Shown in pieces: positions 1-8,268 of a stretch of 41,190 nucleotides of DNA (the first letter of the stretch is position 1; each line of letters begins with the position of its first letter). The stretch lies in the NCBI GenBank assembly GCA_050011315.1, contig JBEKJI010000019.1, positions 1 through 41,190 on the forward strand, given 5' to 3'. The translations under genes and the position numbers were made by a program. The notes beneath the pieces were generated by a model, which worked only from the letters and a program-made list of their open reading frames with translations, did not search any database and was not told where the DNA came from. This DNA comes from Fen-549 sp050011315. Its GTDB lineage: Bacteria > Actinomycetota > Thermoleophilia > Gaiellales > Gaiellaceae.

Positions 1-76
1 CGACCGCCCAGGCGATCGAGCGCTTGTTGGCGACACCGAGAACGAGTCCGCGCTTGCCTTCGAATCTGCCTGCCAT
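1..76 (-). CDS. fabI: Enoyl-[acyl-carrier-protein] reductase FabI, N-terminal fragment
   Basis: Only the first 25 codons are inside the window; the gene runs off the left edge. They read MAGRFEGKRGLVLGVANKRS followed by IAWAV. The run GLVLGVANKRSIAWA matches the FabI form of the SDR nucleotide-binding start, in which the usual TGxxxGIG is replaced by G-V-A-N-x-x-S-I-A. FabI reduces enoyl-ACP with NADH in the last step of each fatty-acid elongation cycle in the cytoplasm. The ATG lies at 74-76 and the gene is divergent from the SDR gene at 152. The assignment rests on this short stretch, but the ANKxSIAW signature is quite specific. Confidence 0.82.
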   Translation of the reverse strand, partial: MAGRFEGKRGLVLGVANKRSIAWAV

Positions 77-151
77 CGGCGCGAGTCTAGCGAGATGACG
101 CCCGCGAGGGGTTGCGATACTCTCCGCACGGGGAGGACTCGAGAGCAACCT

Positions 152-952
152 ATGAGCACAGCGCAACGCGTGGCCGTGATCACCGGCGCCTCGAGCGGAA
201 TCGGCGCCGCGCTCGCACGTGCACTCGCCGAGCGGGGCTGGCACTGCGTCCTGCTGGCGCGGCGGATAGATCGGCTCAAGCAGGTCGCAGCCGAGTCGGG
301 AGCTGAGATCGAAACCTGCGACGTCTCGAGCCGGGAGGACGTCGACCGGGTCGCGGAGCGCGTGCTCGAGCGCCATCCGGCGATCGACCTGCTCGTCAAC
401 AACGCCGGCATCCCCTCGCACGGTTCTTTTCTCACCGCCTCGCCGGAGCGAATCGAGCAGGTGATCCGCACCAACTACCTCGGCTCGGTCTGGTGCCTGC
501 GCGCGTTCCTGCCCGGCCTGGAGCAGGCGCGCCCCTCTCACGTCGTCAACATCGCCTCGGTCGCCGGAACCACCGTTGTCCCCGACGCCGGCCCCTACTC
601 GGCCTCCAAGCACGCCCAGCTCGCCTTCTCGCGGGCGCTCCGCGCCGAGCTCAAGCCGCGCGGCATCTCGGTGCTGACGGTCAACCCCGGCCCGGTCGCA
701 ACCGAAGGGTTCCCGCAGACGAGGTTGATCCGCCGGCGCTCGATGCGCTGGACGGTGCTGACGCCCGAACAGATCGCGGCGAGGATCGTCAGAGCGATCG
801 AGCGCGGACGGACAGAGGTCGTGATCCCGAGGTGGATGCGAATCGCCGGCATCTCGACGGGGCTCTTCCCGGCGACCGTGACACGCGTTGTTGCCAGGGG
901 CGACCCGGGCCGGGATGACGAGATTCCCGAAGACGGCAGAGCGGAGCGGTGA
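152..952 (+). CDS. Short-chain dehydrogenase/reductase (SDR)
   Basis: This is a classical SDR oxidoreductase of 266 residues, the usual size. The NAD(P)-binding motif TGASSGIG sits at residues 11-18, NNAG near residue 85, a catalytic Ser in NIAS, and the catalytic pair in YSASK, followed by the PGPV segment typical of the family. An in-frame ATG at 95 exists, but the ATG at 152 begins at the conserved beta-strand and has GGGGAGGA about 14 bases upstream, so I prefer it. An Arg follows the first Rossmann strands (LLARR), which suggests NADP preference; this is inference. It opens a three-gene unit whose next gene starts inside its stop codon (GTGA overlap). The substrate cannot be predicted. 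Confidence 0.9.
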   Translation: MSTAQRVAVITGASSGIGAALARALAERGWHCVLLARRIDRLKQVAAESGAEIETCDVSSREDVDRVAERVLERHPAIDLLVNNAGIPSHGSFLTASPERIEQVIRTNYLGSVWCLRAFLPGLEQARPSHVVNIASVAGTTVVPDAGPYSASKHAQLAFSRALRAELKPRGISVLTVNPGPVATEGFPQTRLIRRRSMRWTVLTPEQIAARIVRAIERGRTEVVIPRWMRIAGISTGLFPATVTRVVARGDPGRDDEIPEDGRAER

Positions 953-1248
953 TCGAGCTCTTCTACTGGCAGGGCTGTCCCTCGCATCCCGAGGCCAAAT
1001 CCCTCATCGAGCAGATTCTCGCCGAGCTCGGTCGCGACGATGAAATAGTCATGACGGAGGTGACGAGCGACCAGGAGGCCGAGCGTCTTCGCTTCCCCGG
1101 CTCACCGACGATCCGCGTCGACGGCCGCGATGTCGACCCCGTGGGCGCAAGCGCGCGCCCAGCTCTCACCTGTCGCATCTATCACCTTCCCGACGGGCGG
1201 GTATCGCCCATTCCCTCACGCGAACAACTGGAGGCGGCGCTCAAATGA
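949..1248 (+). CDS. DF-type thioredoxin-fold protein
   Basis: A 99-residue protein starting at GTG 949, inside the stop of the preceding SDR gene. It resembles the small 'DF family' of thioredoxin-like proteins: an N-terminal strand ending in a single Cys (YWQGCPSHPEA, Cys10) and a later cis-Pro-like segment (PGSPTIRVDGRDVDP). In related proteins the first position may be Cys or selenocysteine; here it is an ordinary TGC-type Cys and there is no second Cys in a CxxC arrangement. A further Cys occurs at CRIYHLPDG. The next gene overlaps its stop by four bases (ATGA). Translational coupling to an SDR and a thioredoxin-like protein suggests a thiol-redox role. The precise function is unknown. 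Confidence 0.75.
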   Translation: MIELFYWQGCPSHPEAKSLIEQILAELGRDDEIVMTEVTSDQEAERLRFPGSPTIRVDGRDVDPVGASARPALTCRIYHLPDGRVSPIPSREQLEAALK

Positions 1249-1772
1249 GCATCGAACTCGGAAGTGAAGCCCCCTTCTTCGAGCTTCCCGGCGTCGACGG
1301 GTACGACCACTCGCTGGATGAGTACGGTGACGCCACGCTGCTCATCCTCGTTCAGTCCTGCAACCACTGTCCTTACGTGCTGGCGTGGGAGGACCGGCTG
1401 ATGACGGTCACGCGCGACCACGCGTTCGAGGGCGTGCGTGTCGTCGCCATCAACTCCAACGACGTCTCTCGCTATCCGGAGGATTCGTTCGAGCAGATGA
1501 AGGTGAGAGCCGAGAAACGCGGCTTTCCCTTCGACTACCTCTTCGACGAGGATCAGTCGCTGGCGCACGCGCTCGGCGCCGAGCACACTCCAGAGGTCTT
1601 CCTCTTCGACGAGAAACGCCAGCTCCGTTACCACGGGGCGATCGACGACTCCCGCGACGAGAGCGCTGTTACGCAGAACTATCTGCGCGATGCGATCGAA
1701 GCACTCCTGAGCGGAGACGAGCCGCTCGTAACCGAGACACCGGCGGTTGGCTGCACGGTGAAGTGGAAGTAG
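1245..1772 (+). CDS. Thioredoxin-like / AhpC-TSA family protein
   Basis: A 175-residue cytoplasmic protein of the redoxin (AhpC-TSA/thioredoxin-like) superfamily. After a typical start (LGSEAPFFELPGVDG) comes a beta-strand leading to the active site CNHCPYV, with Cys39 and Cys42 forming a CxxC pair. The cis-Pro strand is HTPEVFLFDEKRQL, followed by RYHGAIDD, and the protein ends GCTVKWK, a common ending in this subgroup. No signal peptide is visible. Its ATG overlaps the previous stop by four bases, so the three plus-strand genes from 152 to 1772 look like one operon. It is probably a thiol-disulfide reductase or peroxiredoxin-like enzyme; which of the two cannot be decided from sequence alone. 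Confidence 0.85.
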   Translation: MSIELGSEAPFFELPGVDGYDHSLDEYGDATLLILVQSCNHCPYVLAWEDRLMTVTRDHAFEGVRVVAINSNDVSRYPEDSFEQMKVRAEKRGFPFDYLFDEDQSLAHALGAEHTPEVFLFDEKRQLRYHGAIDDSRDESAVTQNYLRDAIEALLSGDEPLVTETPAVGCTVKWK

Positions 1773-1871
1773 TAACGGCGCGGTAACTAGGCTTCGCCGG
1801 TCAACGCCATGGAGGCGCGACGCAGTCCACTGAAATTCTCTGCGCGGCAATCACGGGATACGGTACCGCTG

Positions 1872-4800
1872 TCAACTCCGCTCGAAGACAACCGTGATTT
1901 GGCCGAGATCGTTGGAGGCAATCGCGGGGTCTTGGTCGTTCGGGTTGGCGCTCCACCTTTGGGGCTGCCTACGCCAGCGGCGAGAGCGCGTCGATTGGTC
2001 GTAATACACACCCCTAGCGCTCCCAGATGAGCGGACAAATGTGAGTCCCAGCGTGTACCAGTTTAGGAAAAGCGCCGGTTCCCGGTCAACAGCAGTGGTC
2101 TTGGGAATATGGCGTAGAGACCAAGTCATATTTTTGGTCTTCGATTTGCTTTGTAGCTTACCTTGTAGCTCAAACAAACCGTGGTCGCCGCGTCCTTGTA
2201 TCCGATTAAAGACGATGTGAGTGACACCCTTGCTGTCGATTACAAGCGCCGGATGGCTATCTTTAGATACACGGCTCAGGCGCGCAGGCTTACTCCAGCG
2301 TGACTCTTGCAGGGTCGTCATATAGATTCCTGCGCCGTGCCCTTGGCGGGTGAAAGCGAGTTGAAGCTTGTTCTTGGTCGCGTAGAGCGTGGGTCCGCCG
2401 AGAGTGGGGTTTCCGTCATTGGCTTTACTGCCCCTGACACGGGCGGCCTGACTCCACTTTTTACCCTTTGACGAGACATAGTAGACGCCACGTTTAGAGC
2501 CGAGGGTGCGTAGAAAGGCGATCTGCGGGCTCGACTTGGATATGGCAATCACGGGGAGGGTATCGCCGGCGCCAGTAGTGACGCGTCGCGGTGATGACCA
2601 AGCGCCGCTCGAGCTCATCGTCATCACGTAGATTCCGGCTGCTTGTTTCGCGCGGGCGAAAGTGAGATATAGCTTGTCGTTCGGTGTAAATGCAAGCGTC
2701 GGAAAATCATCTACTCCCGTTGTCTTGGGTATTTGTTCGGGGCTTGACCATCTGTTTTTGGTCTCAGCGGAGAGGTAAAGGCCGTTTGAACGGTGGAAGA
2801 CGGCCCAGGCTGCTCCGTCCGTCGCCGCAGAGGCTAGTGCGGGATGACTATCCGAACCGAGCGCGGTAATGGGGGCCCCTGCCGCCGGTGGGTTCACGGC
2901 GATTAATCCGGTTGACGCCCGCAGGTCGCCGGTGAAGACTCCGCTGTTTGTGGCGACGAGAGTCAGCTTGGAGGGGATAACGGTGGCCTTGCGTACGCCG
3001 ATGGTTCTGGCAGCCTTTATGGCGCTCAATATGGTCGGCGTGGATGCGCCGGGCGCGAACTCGATGTCGTTGATCTGTACGGAACGGTCGACAGTGCGGT
3101 CACGGACGAGCGTCCAGTTCGTCCCACCGTCCGCGCTGTGGTATACGGAACCACTGTCATTAACGGCGATCGTTACGTCGTTGGCGTCTGTTGGGTTCAG
3201 GCCGATGGCGGTGATCCATCCACCGAGTGTCGTTCCGTCCGGTTGCCGAATCGTGATCGGCGTAAACGTCTGTCCCCCATCCACCGACTTATAAAGCGGT
3301 GTGTAGTTTTTCGTTGGGCCGCTGCCACCTCCGGCATAAACAACGCCCGAATTACAATCCGCTCGGACGTCATAGAGGTCCGTCCAATCGCTGTCGTGGG
3401 GAACCGAAGTAACTAACGCCGTCGTCGGGCTGTCGCTCGTCGCTCCACTTATTCGGAGTAAAGAGCCCTTCATGGGCGAACTCGACCACGCAATCATTTC
3501 GGCCCCGGTGACGAAAAGCGTGTCCCGTATTCCGGCAAAGCCGGATGAGGCCGGGCAATAAGCCATCGCACGAGGCATATACACAGTCGCGAGCGACGGA
3601 TTCGGATCAAGCTTCTTAATATCGGTGAGCGTGGGCGGATCCGTGGTCGTGAGTCGCGCGCGATATATATGGTTGCCGCTTTCGTACTTGTCTTCACCCC
3701 AAATACCGACTCCAATGAACACCGTGTCGGTACCGGGAACTGCTGCAAGCGAGTCGATTCCGTAGCCACCCGTATCCCAGTAGTTCACCGGGGGTCCGTT
3801 AAAGTCGGCGGCGGTGCTATTGCCGACATTCATCTCGGTAATTGCTGAAGTACCATTCCAGTCATGCGCAGCGCTAAGCATGTTCCAGCCGCCACCACTG
3901 CCAAACAAGAGCCATTCTCCGCTTGCTCCCTGCCACCATTGAACGGAGCTAGAGCCCATACTTTGGGGCACACTCTCGGTCATAGTTTTTCCGCCGTCTT
4001 TTGACGCTACGGAGACATCACTCGCTACCGCCAACTCGCCGCTTACAGGACCGTATGCGGAGTCGTTCACTTGGGGGCTCATAATGCCTTGAATTGAGCG
4101 CCCTCCTGATTCCTTGGTTGTGCCCGCCGTCGCCATATTGCCGATGCCGGATACCGGGACACCATTCGCATCGAGCCACGTATTCTTAGTTAAGTCCAAG
4201 AACGAAACGAGATTCCCGGGCTGTCCGTAGTTCGCGTCGAACGCGTAGTTGGACTGGCCGCCCTGGCCGCTTTCGCCGTGGAAGATCGTAAGTGGCCCCG
4301 TCCCACTCTTTTCTAACCAACACATCTCGACGTTACCGGCGGCCTCGCTCCCCGTCGACGTCGGAACAATCGATCCCCCCTGTAGAGTTGACGCCTGACT
4401 CACACACTTATCAGAGCCCGAATCGGGCAGATTCGTTGTGGCGGAGACCGAGGCTCCACTAAAACTCACTGCTCCAGCGTTCTTCGTAATCATCACTGCC
4501 TTGAATGGGCTACTACTTCCCGCGATCAGTGCCCCGTCAGGCGGAGACGATGCCTCCTTTACCCCGCCCAGGCGGAGAAACTGCGGCGGGCTCGGCAAGC
4601 CGGTGACCTCGTCGGCACCGAACGTGATTGGACCGCTAGCAGTCAGCGGTGCGAAGGAAAGTGCTCCCGCCGCATTCACGCGGCCGATAAACGAGCCGCT
4701 TGCGGAGTCCGCGACGGCAATCACGGATCCCGTCCCGAAGGGGTCGGAGGATTCCATTGCGAATTTCGGATCCGCTACCGACATGTCGGCCCGCCAGACG

Positions 4801-5579
4801 TTCCAGGAGCCGTCGCCTAGATTCTGCGCGAAAAGCAGCACATCGGGGGCACCAACGCTCGCGTGACCCCAGAACAGGTGAAGGTGCGGGCGCATAATGT
4901 TCGGCATCGAGCAATCGCCGTTATAAGAATCGCCATAGAGCCGTCGCCAGGTGAGTCCGTAGTCGGTCGAGAAGAAGGCCTTGAAGGTGATATTCCCTGA
5001 TGTGCAGTCGTGTTCTGTGACGACGGCTACCTCTCCAGATACACCGCTTATCGCTATCGCGTCGTTATCGTTCACACCAGCGAGTCCGTTGGTGGGATCA
5101 TCGTAACTTGGTGTCACTGCTTGCCAGGAGCCGCCGTAGTCAAGTGTGCGGTAGACCTCCGGCGCGGCGGCCATCATTGAATAGAAGACTCCCGTGTGCG
5201 CGTCCGCAACGGTTTCTCTCCCGGTCCCGGCGTAGACGGGTAGCGGGATATATGTTGCGGGCTCGAGCGGGATCGTGTCGAGCGACCCGGCCGACACGCC
5301 ACTGAGCGCTCTGGACTTGAAACCGGCGGCGCTCACTCCCACGCCGTAGGGGCCGTCGCCAGTAGGAGCGATCGAGAAGCTCCCGTCCGCGCCCGTCGTC
5401 GCGGTGATCGGCGGCTGGTGCGGGCCGGCGACGATCACCAGCGCGCCCTGAAGCGGCGCGCCGTCGGCCAGCTTGGTGACCGTCCCGGAGACGGCGGTGC
5501 CGGCCGTGTTCGCACCCGCCACGCCCAGCACTATGCAGCCGGCGAGCACTACGAGAAGAATGGCGAGTCGCGATCGCAT
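1872..5579 (-). CDS. Large secreted protein with Asp-box (BNR) repeats and C-terminal propeller
   Basis: A 1235-residue exported protein. A signal peptide (residues 1-24, hydrophobic LAILLVVLAGCIVLGVAG) is followed by a carboxypeptidase-regulatory-like beta-sandwich (about 28-110, with GTVTKLADGAPLQGALV). A long region then contains Asp-box motifs such as YRTLDYGGSW, FSTDYGLTW, YKSVDGGQTF and YHSADGGTNW, typical of BNR/sialidase-like and VPS10-like propellers. From about residue 905 a second repeat array of about 49 residues per unit appears (P-x-L ... F-x-R ... G-[IV]-Y), ending in half a unit (VVFERS). No catalytic residues of sialidases were identified. By eye the DNA from about 2040 to 5100 is richer in A/T codons than its neighbours, which suggests transfer or relaxed codon use. 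It is likely a cell-surface or secreted binding protein. The ATG at 5577-5579 fits the signal peptide. Confidence 0.8.
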   Translation of the reverse strand: MRSRLAILLVVLAGCIVLGVAGANTAGTAVSGTVTKLADGAPLQGALVIVAGPHQPPITATTGADGSFSIAPTGDGPYGVGVSAAGFKSRALSGVSAGSLDTIPLEPATYIPLPVYAGTGRETVADAHTGVFYSMMAAAPEVYRTLDYGGSWQAVTPSYDDPTNGLAGVNDNDAIAISGVSGEVAVVTEHDCTSGNITFKAFFSTDYGLTWRRLYGDSYNGDCSMPNIMRPHLHLFWGHASVGAPDVLLFAQNLGDGSWNVWRADMSVADPKFAMESSDPFGTGSVIAVADSASGSFIGRVNAAGALSFAPLTASGPITFGADEVTGLPSPPQFLRLGGVKEASSPPDGALIAGSSSPFKAVMITKNAGAVSFSGASVSATTNLPDSGSDKCVSQASTLQGGSIVPTSTGSEAAGNVEMCWLEKSGTGPLTIFHGESGQGGQSNYAFDANYGQPGNLVSFLDLTKNTWLDANGVPVSGIGNMATAGTTKESGGRSIQGIMSPQVNDSAYGPVSGELAVASDVSVASKDGGKTMTESVPQSMGSSSVQWWQGASGEWLLFGSGGGWNMLSAAHDWNGTSAITEMNVGNSTAADFNGPPVNYWDTGGYGIDSLAAVPGTDTVFIGVGIWGEDKYESGNHIYRARLTTTDPPTLTDIKKLDPNPSLATVYMPRAMAYCPASSGFAGIRDTLFVTGAEMIAWSSSPMKGSLLRISGATSDSPTTALVTSVPHDSDWTDLYDVRADCNSGVVYAGGGSGPTKNYTPLYKSVDGGQTFTPITIRQPDGTTLGGWITAIGLNPTDANDVTIAVNDSGSVYHSADGGTNWTLVRDRTVDRSVQINDIEFAPGASTPTILSAIKAARTIGVRKATVIPSKLTLVATNSGVFTGDLRASTGLIAVNPPAAGAPITALGSDSHPALASAATDGAAWAVFHRSNGLYLSAETKNRWSSPEQIPKTTGVDDFPTLAFTPNDKLYLTFARAKQAAGIYVMTMSSSGAWSSPRRVTTGAGDTLPVIAISKSSPQIAFLRTLGSKRGVYYVSSKGKKWSQAARVRGSKANDGNPTLGGPTLYATKNKLQLAFTRQGHGAGIYMTTLQESRWSKPARLSRVSKDSHPALVIDSKGVTHIVFNRIQGRGDHGLFELQGKLQSKSKTKNMTWSLRHIPKTTAVDREPALFLNWYTLGLTFVRSSGSARGVYYDQSTRSRRWRRQPQRWSANPNDQDPAIASNDLGQITVVFERS

Positions 5580-5790
5580 GAGTTCACCGCGAAAACTGTC
5601 TCAGGCTATACGGGCTTTATTAAACCGCATTGACGAAAAGGGCACAATCGCTTCGCCGGCGTTCAGCAGCGCGGTTGCCGCAACCGTCTTCGGAATGGGG
5701 ACACAGGTCAGCGACCCCCGCCCGGACGCTCGTCACAAGCGAGTCACTCCTGCGCAAGCGGGCGCTGAGCTCGAAGCGCTCGGAATGTTA

Positions 5791-5814
5791 GGTGCCTGGC
5801 ACCAGGACATGTCC
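5791..5814. repeat. Two adjacent short palindromes downstream of the methyltransferase gene
   Basis: GGTGCCTGGCACC (5791-5803, 6-bp arms) is followed one base later by GGACATGTCC (5805-5814). They lie immediately 3' of the minus-strand methyltransferase stop at 5818-5820. They could form small RNA hairpins at the 3' end of that transcript or be part of a dispersed repeat. No T-run follows, so a classical terminator is not supported. The rest of 5580-5790 shows nothing I recognise. Confidence 0.5.
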
Positions 5815-5817
5815 CCG

Positions 5818-6573
5818 CTAGACACGGAGCTGGAGCACGTACCAGCCCGTCTCGACCTTGAAGGTCTCACCCGGTGCTAGCCGGCGTACGCGCTCGCGTT
5901 CTTCGCCTTCGCAACCGGCTCCATCGAGGAACTGCTCGAGGTCGCGTTGCTCCGAGACGATCTCCTGGCGTAGGAGCGTGAGCCCGTTCATGTCGAATAG
6001 ACCGCGCATGTCCTGATCGGAGAGGGTTCGTGCATGCGAGGGGTCGCGCGCGCGCTCGAAGCGGTCGATCTCCGCGGCCCGCGGCGGATCGAGCGGAGCG
6101 AGCTGATCGATCACGAGCAAGCGGCCGTTCGGCCTGGTGACGCGCATGAGCTCGGGGATAGCCTTCTCGGGACGCTCCAGGTGGTGCAGCGTGCGAATGG
6201 TGCCGACGATGTCGAAGCTGCCCGTCTCGAACGGGAGCGCGAAGATGTCGCCCTCGACGAAGCTCACGCTCGGGAGATCGGCGGCCAGCTTCCTCGCCTC
6301 GGCCAGCAACTCGGGCACGATGTCGCAGCCCACCACCTCACCCACCAGCGGCGCCAGCCCGAGCGCCAGCGCACCCGCTCCGGTTCCCGCATCGAGGGCG
6401 CGCTCGTCACCGCGAAGCGGCGCCAGCAAGCGGGCCGCGCGCTCGCTGATCCGCGGCGCCTGCTCTCGTGCCCGTTCGGCGAAGTGCTCCGCGGCCGAAA
6501 CGAACCGGGCGCGAACGACCTCTTTCCTCTCCTCGCGCCCCGTGGTCTTTTTAGGCGGTTCACTCGATGTCAT
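5818..6573 (-). CDS. Class I SAM-dependent methyltransferase
   Basis: A 251-residue cytoplasmic enzyme with the Methyltransf_11 pattern. Motif I is ALDAGTGAGAL (about residues 59-69), the acidic end of strand 2 is CDIVPE (about 83-88), motif II is VEGDIFALPFETGSFDIV, and the post-motif HHLERPEKAIPELMRVTRPNG is the usual helix and strand leading to LLVIDQ. The annotated start is the ATG at 6571-6573, with a GAAAGGG ribosome-binding site; upstream in-frame codons lack one. The substrate is unknown; motif I and the HLERP segment resemble ubiquinone/menaquinone and small-molecule methyltransferases. It is divergent from the membrane protein gene at 6657, and the two share an intergenic region of about 80 bases. 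Confidence 0.85.
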   Translation of the reverse strand: MTSSEPPKKTTGREERKEVVRARFVSAAEHFAERAREQAPRISERAARLLAPLRGDERALDAGTGAGALALGLAPLVGEVVGCDIVPELLAEARKLAADLPSVSFVEGDIFALPFETGSFDIVGTIRTLHHLERPEKAIPELMRVTRPNGRLLVIDQLAPLDPPRAAEIDRFERARDPSHARTLSDQDMRGLFDMNGLTLLRQEIVSEQRDLEQFLDGAGCEGEERERVRRLAPGETFKVETGWYVLQLRV

Positions 6574-6656
6574 CGCGACCCTTTCGCTACGAATCCGGTA
6601 CACACGGATCTGATTCTCATCGATAGGATCGCCTCGGGGAGGAGGTTGGGGCTTCC

Positions 6657-7136
6657 ATGCCAGACGCGAGAGCATCGATGACAGCGAAACGCAGAGCGAC
6701 GAACAGGATCTACGGAGCGCTCAGCCTGGTCGCGGCCGTAGCCGCAGTCGCGCTCGCGGTCCTGGCCGGCTGGCGGCAGTCCGCGGCGCTCGGGCTCGGC
6801 TACGCGGCGCTTGCGCTGCTCTCTCTGGTCGCGATCACGGCACTGTTTTGCACCAAGTGCAGCGACCGGGATCGCTGCGGCCATGTCGTTTTCGGACCCG
6901 TCGCTCGCTTCATTTCGAAGGAGCTGAGGAAAGGCGAGTACACGACTACAGAGCTCGCTTTCACCTCGCTCGGACTAGCCGCGATCTTCGTCCTGCCGCA
7001 GGCCTGGCTCTGGCGCGTCCCGCTCGCGCTTGCCGGCTTCTGGCTCTGTCTGCTGCTCGCTTCGATCGATGTGCGGATGCGCGTCTGCCCCGCCTGCGGA
7101 AACGCAGCCTGCCCGTTGTCCCGGGCCGAGAGATAG
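6657..7136 (+). CDS. Cysteine-rich membrane protein of unknown function
   Basis: I do not recognise this 159-residue protein. It has four hydrophobic segments (about residues 18-38, 43-63, 101-116 and 119-138). Two Cys clusters sit next to membrane segments: CTKCSDRDRC (Cys65, 68, 74) after the second, and CPACGNAAC (Cys144, 147, 152) after the fourth; Cys131 is inside the membrane. The even numbers of segments place both clusters on the same side, so they could jointly bind a metal or iron-sulfur cluster, which is inference. The start at 6657 has GGGGAGGAGG 11 bases upstream. An alternative ATG at 6678 is less well placed. The gene is divergent from the methyltransferase and convergent with cca. 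Confidence 0.75.
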   Translation: MPDARASMTAKRRATNRIYGALSLVAAVAAVALAVLAGWRQSAALGLGYAALALLSLVAITALFCTKCSDRDRCGHVVFGPVARFISKELRKGEYTTTELAFTSLGLAAIFVLPQAWLWRVPLALAGFWLCLLLASIDVRMRVCPACGNAACPLSRAER

Positions 7137-7197
7137 ATCCCGCCGTCTCCGCGCCGGCGCCGACTGGGAGACGGCAGGCGAAGCGCGGAAAAGAGGC

Positions 7198-8241
7198 TCA
7201 GCTCGATTCGAGCCGCCGGCGCACCAGCTCGAGCGCCTCCTCGGGCGTCGAGATCGTCCCGGCAGCCCGTTCTTCGGCGATCAGCTCCAGCAACTCGCCG
7301 ACGAGGGGTCCGGGAGAGATGCCCAGCTCGTCGCCGCGCAGAAGTGGCTCGTCGGGCTCGGTCTCGCGCGCTAGGCGCACCGCGCTCGCGTACTCGGCGG
7401 CGCCGAGAAAGGCAAGGACGTCGAGCGCCCAGGGCTCGCTCGTGCGACGGAAGCGGTGGATCTGACGCGGTGAGTCGTCGGCCGGAGTTCGCGCGCGCAG
7501 AAGCGCTCCGAGGTAGCGATCGAACTCGCCCGAGATCGGCAACCGGCGCAGGCGCTCGCCGAATACAGTCACCAGCCGCAACCACGGCGAATCGGCGAGC
7601 GAGCGCTCGACGCGGCTCACAAGCTCCAGCGAGCCACCAAGCGGAGCGAGTAGGCCGAGTTCCTCCAGCCGCCCGTAGCCCGGCCAGCCGAGCCGCTCCA
7701 GCTCGGCCAGGATGCGCTCGCCGGCAGGCCTGGCGACGAGCCCCGCGTGCGAGCGGACGAGCTCCTCGGTCGCCTCGTCGAGACGGATCTCGAGCTCTTC
7801 CTCCAGGCGCACGGCGCGCAGAAGGCGCAGGGGATCGTCCTCGAAAATCCTCTCGGTGACCGCCCTCAACCGGCGCTCGGTGAGGTCGCGGCGGCCGCCC
7901 AGGGGATCGACCGTCTCACCGCCCGAGAGCGGCTCGACGATCGCGTTGACCGTGAAGTCGCGCAGCGACAGATCCTCGTCGAGGCTTCCGCGCAAGGGGG
8001 TGAAGTCGACGCACTCGCCGCTCGGGAACGTAACGCGCCAGGCGCCGTGGCGCTCCGAGAGAGCGAAAGGGGCGCCTCCGCTCGCGGCTGCAAAGGCACG
8101 CGCCGCCTTTCGCGGATCGGCGCAGATGACGTCCAGGTCGACAAGCTCGCGGCCGAGCAATTCGTCTCGCACCGCGCCGCCGACGAGATAGGCGTCCTCA
8201 CCCGCCAGCACCTCGCGCACCAGCTCAAGGGCCCGTTTCAA
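7198..8241 (-). CDS. cca: CCA tRNA nucleotidyltransferase / poly(A) polymerase family protein
   Basis: A 347-residue class II nucleotidyltransferase. The head domain has the flexible-loop motif GGAVRD (21-26), the metal-binding DLDV (D35, D37), RDFTVNA (94-100) and the nucleotide-recognition motif DPLRLLRA (136-143), in the correct order. It adds or repairs the CCA end of tRNA, or adds A tails; sequence alone does not separate the two. The protein is shorter than the roughly 400-480 residues of many bacterial members and has no obvious C-terminal HD domain. The start is TTG at 8239-8241 with a weak AGG upstream. The start codon lies inside a perfect 9-bp inverted repeat (8234-8264). The gene lies 27 bases downstream of alr on the same strand and is probably cotranscribed. 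Confidence 0.85.
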   Translation of the reverse strand: MKRALELVREVLAGEDAYLVGGAVRDELLGRELVDLDVICADPRKAARAFAAASGGAPFALSERHGAWRVTFPSGECVDFTPLRGSLDEDLSLRDFTVNAIVEPLSGGETVDPLGGRRDLTERRLRAVTERIFEDDPLRLLRAVRLEEELEIRLDEATEELVRSHAGLVARPAGERILAELERLGWPGYGRLEELGLLAPLGGSLELVSRVERSLADSPWLRLVTVFGERLRRLPISGEFDRYLGALLRARTPADDSPRQIHRFRRTSEPWALDVLAFLGAAEYASAVRLARETEPDEPLLRGDELGISPGPLVGELLELIAEERAAGTISTPEEALELVRRRLESS

Positions 8242-8264
8242 TTGACGACCTGCCGATTGAAACG
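8234..8264. repeat. Inverted repeat over the cca start codon
   Basis: CGTTTCAAT (8234-8242) and ATTGAAACG (8256-8264) are perfect 9-bp complements separated by 13 bases. On the minus strand the stem-loop contains the TTG start of cca in its 3' arm and the only SD-like AGG in its loop, so folding could control translation of cca after alr. The arms resemble the ends of some CRISPR repeats, but there is only one copy. Confidence 0.6.
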
Positions 8265-8268
8265 CCCT

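Noticed and set aside
8235..8263. Possible CRISPR repeat (GTTTCAAT ... ATTGAAAC, 29 bases)
   Set aside because: There is only one copy, with no spacers, no array and no cas genes nearby; its position over a start codon suggests another explanation.
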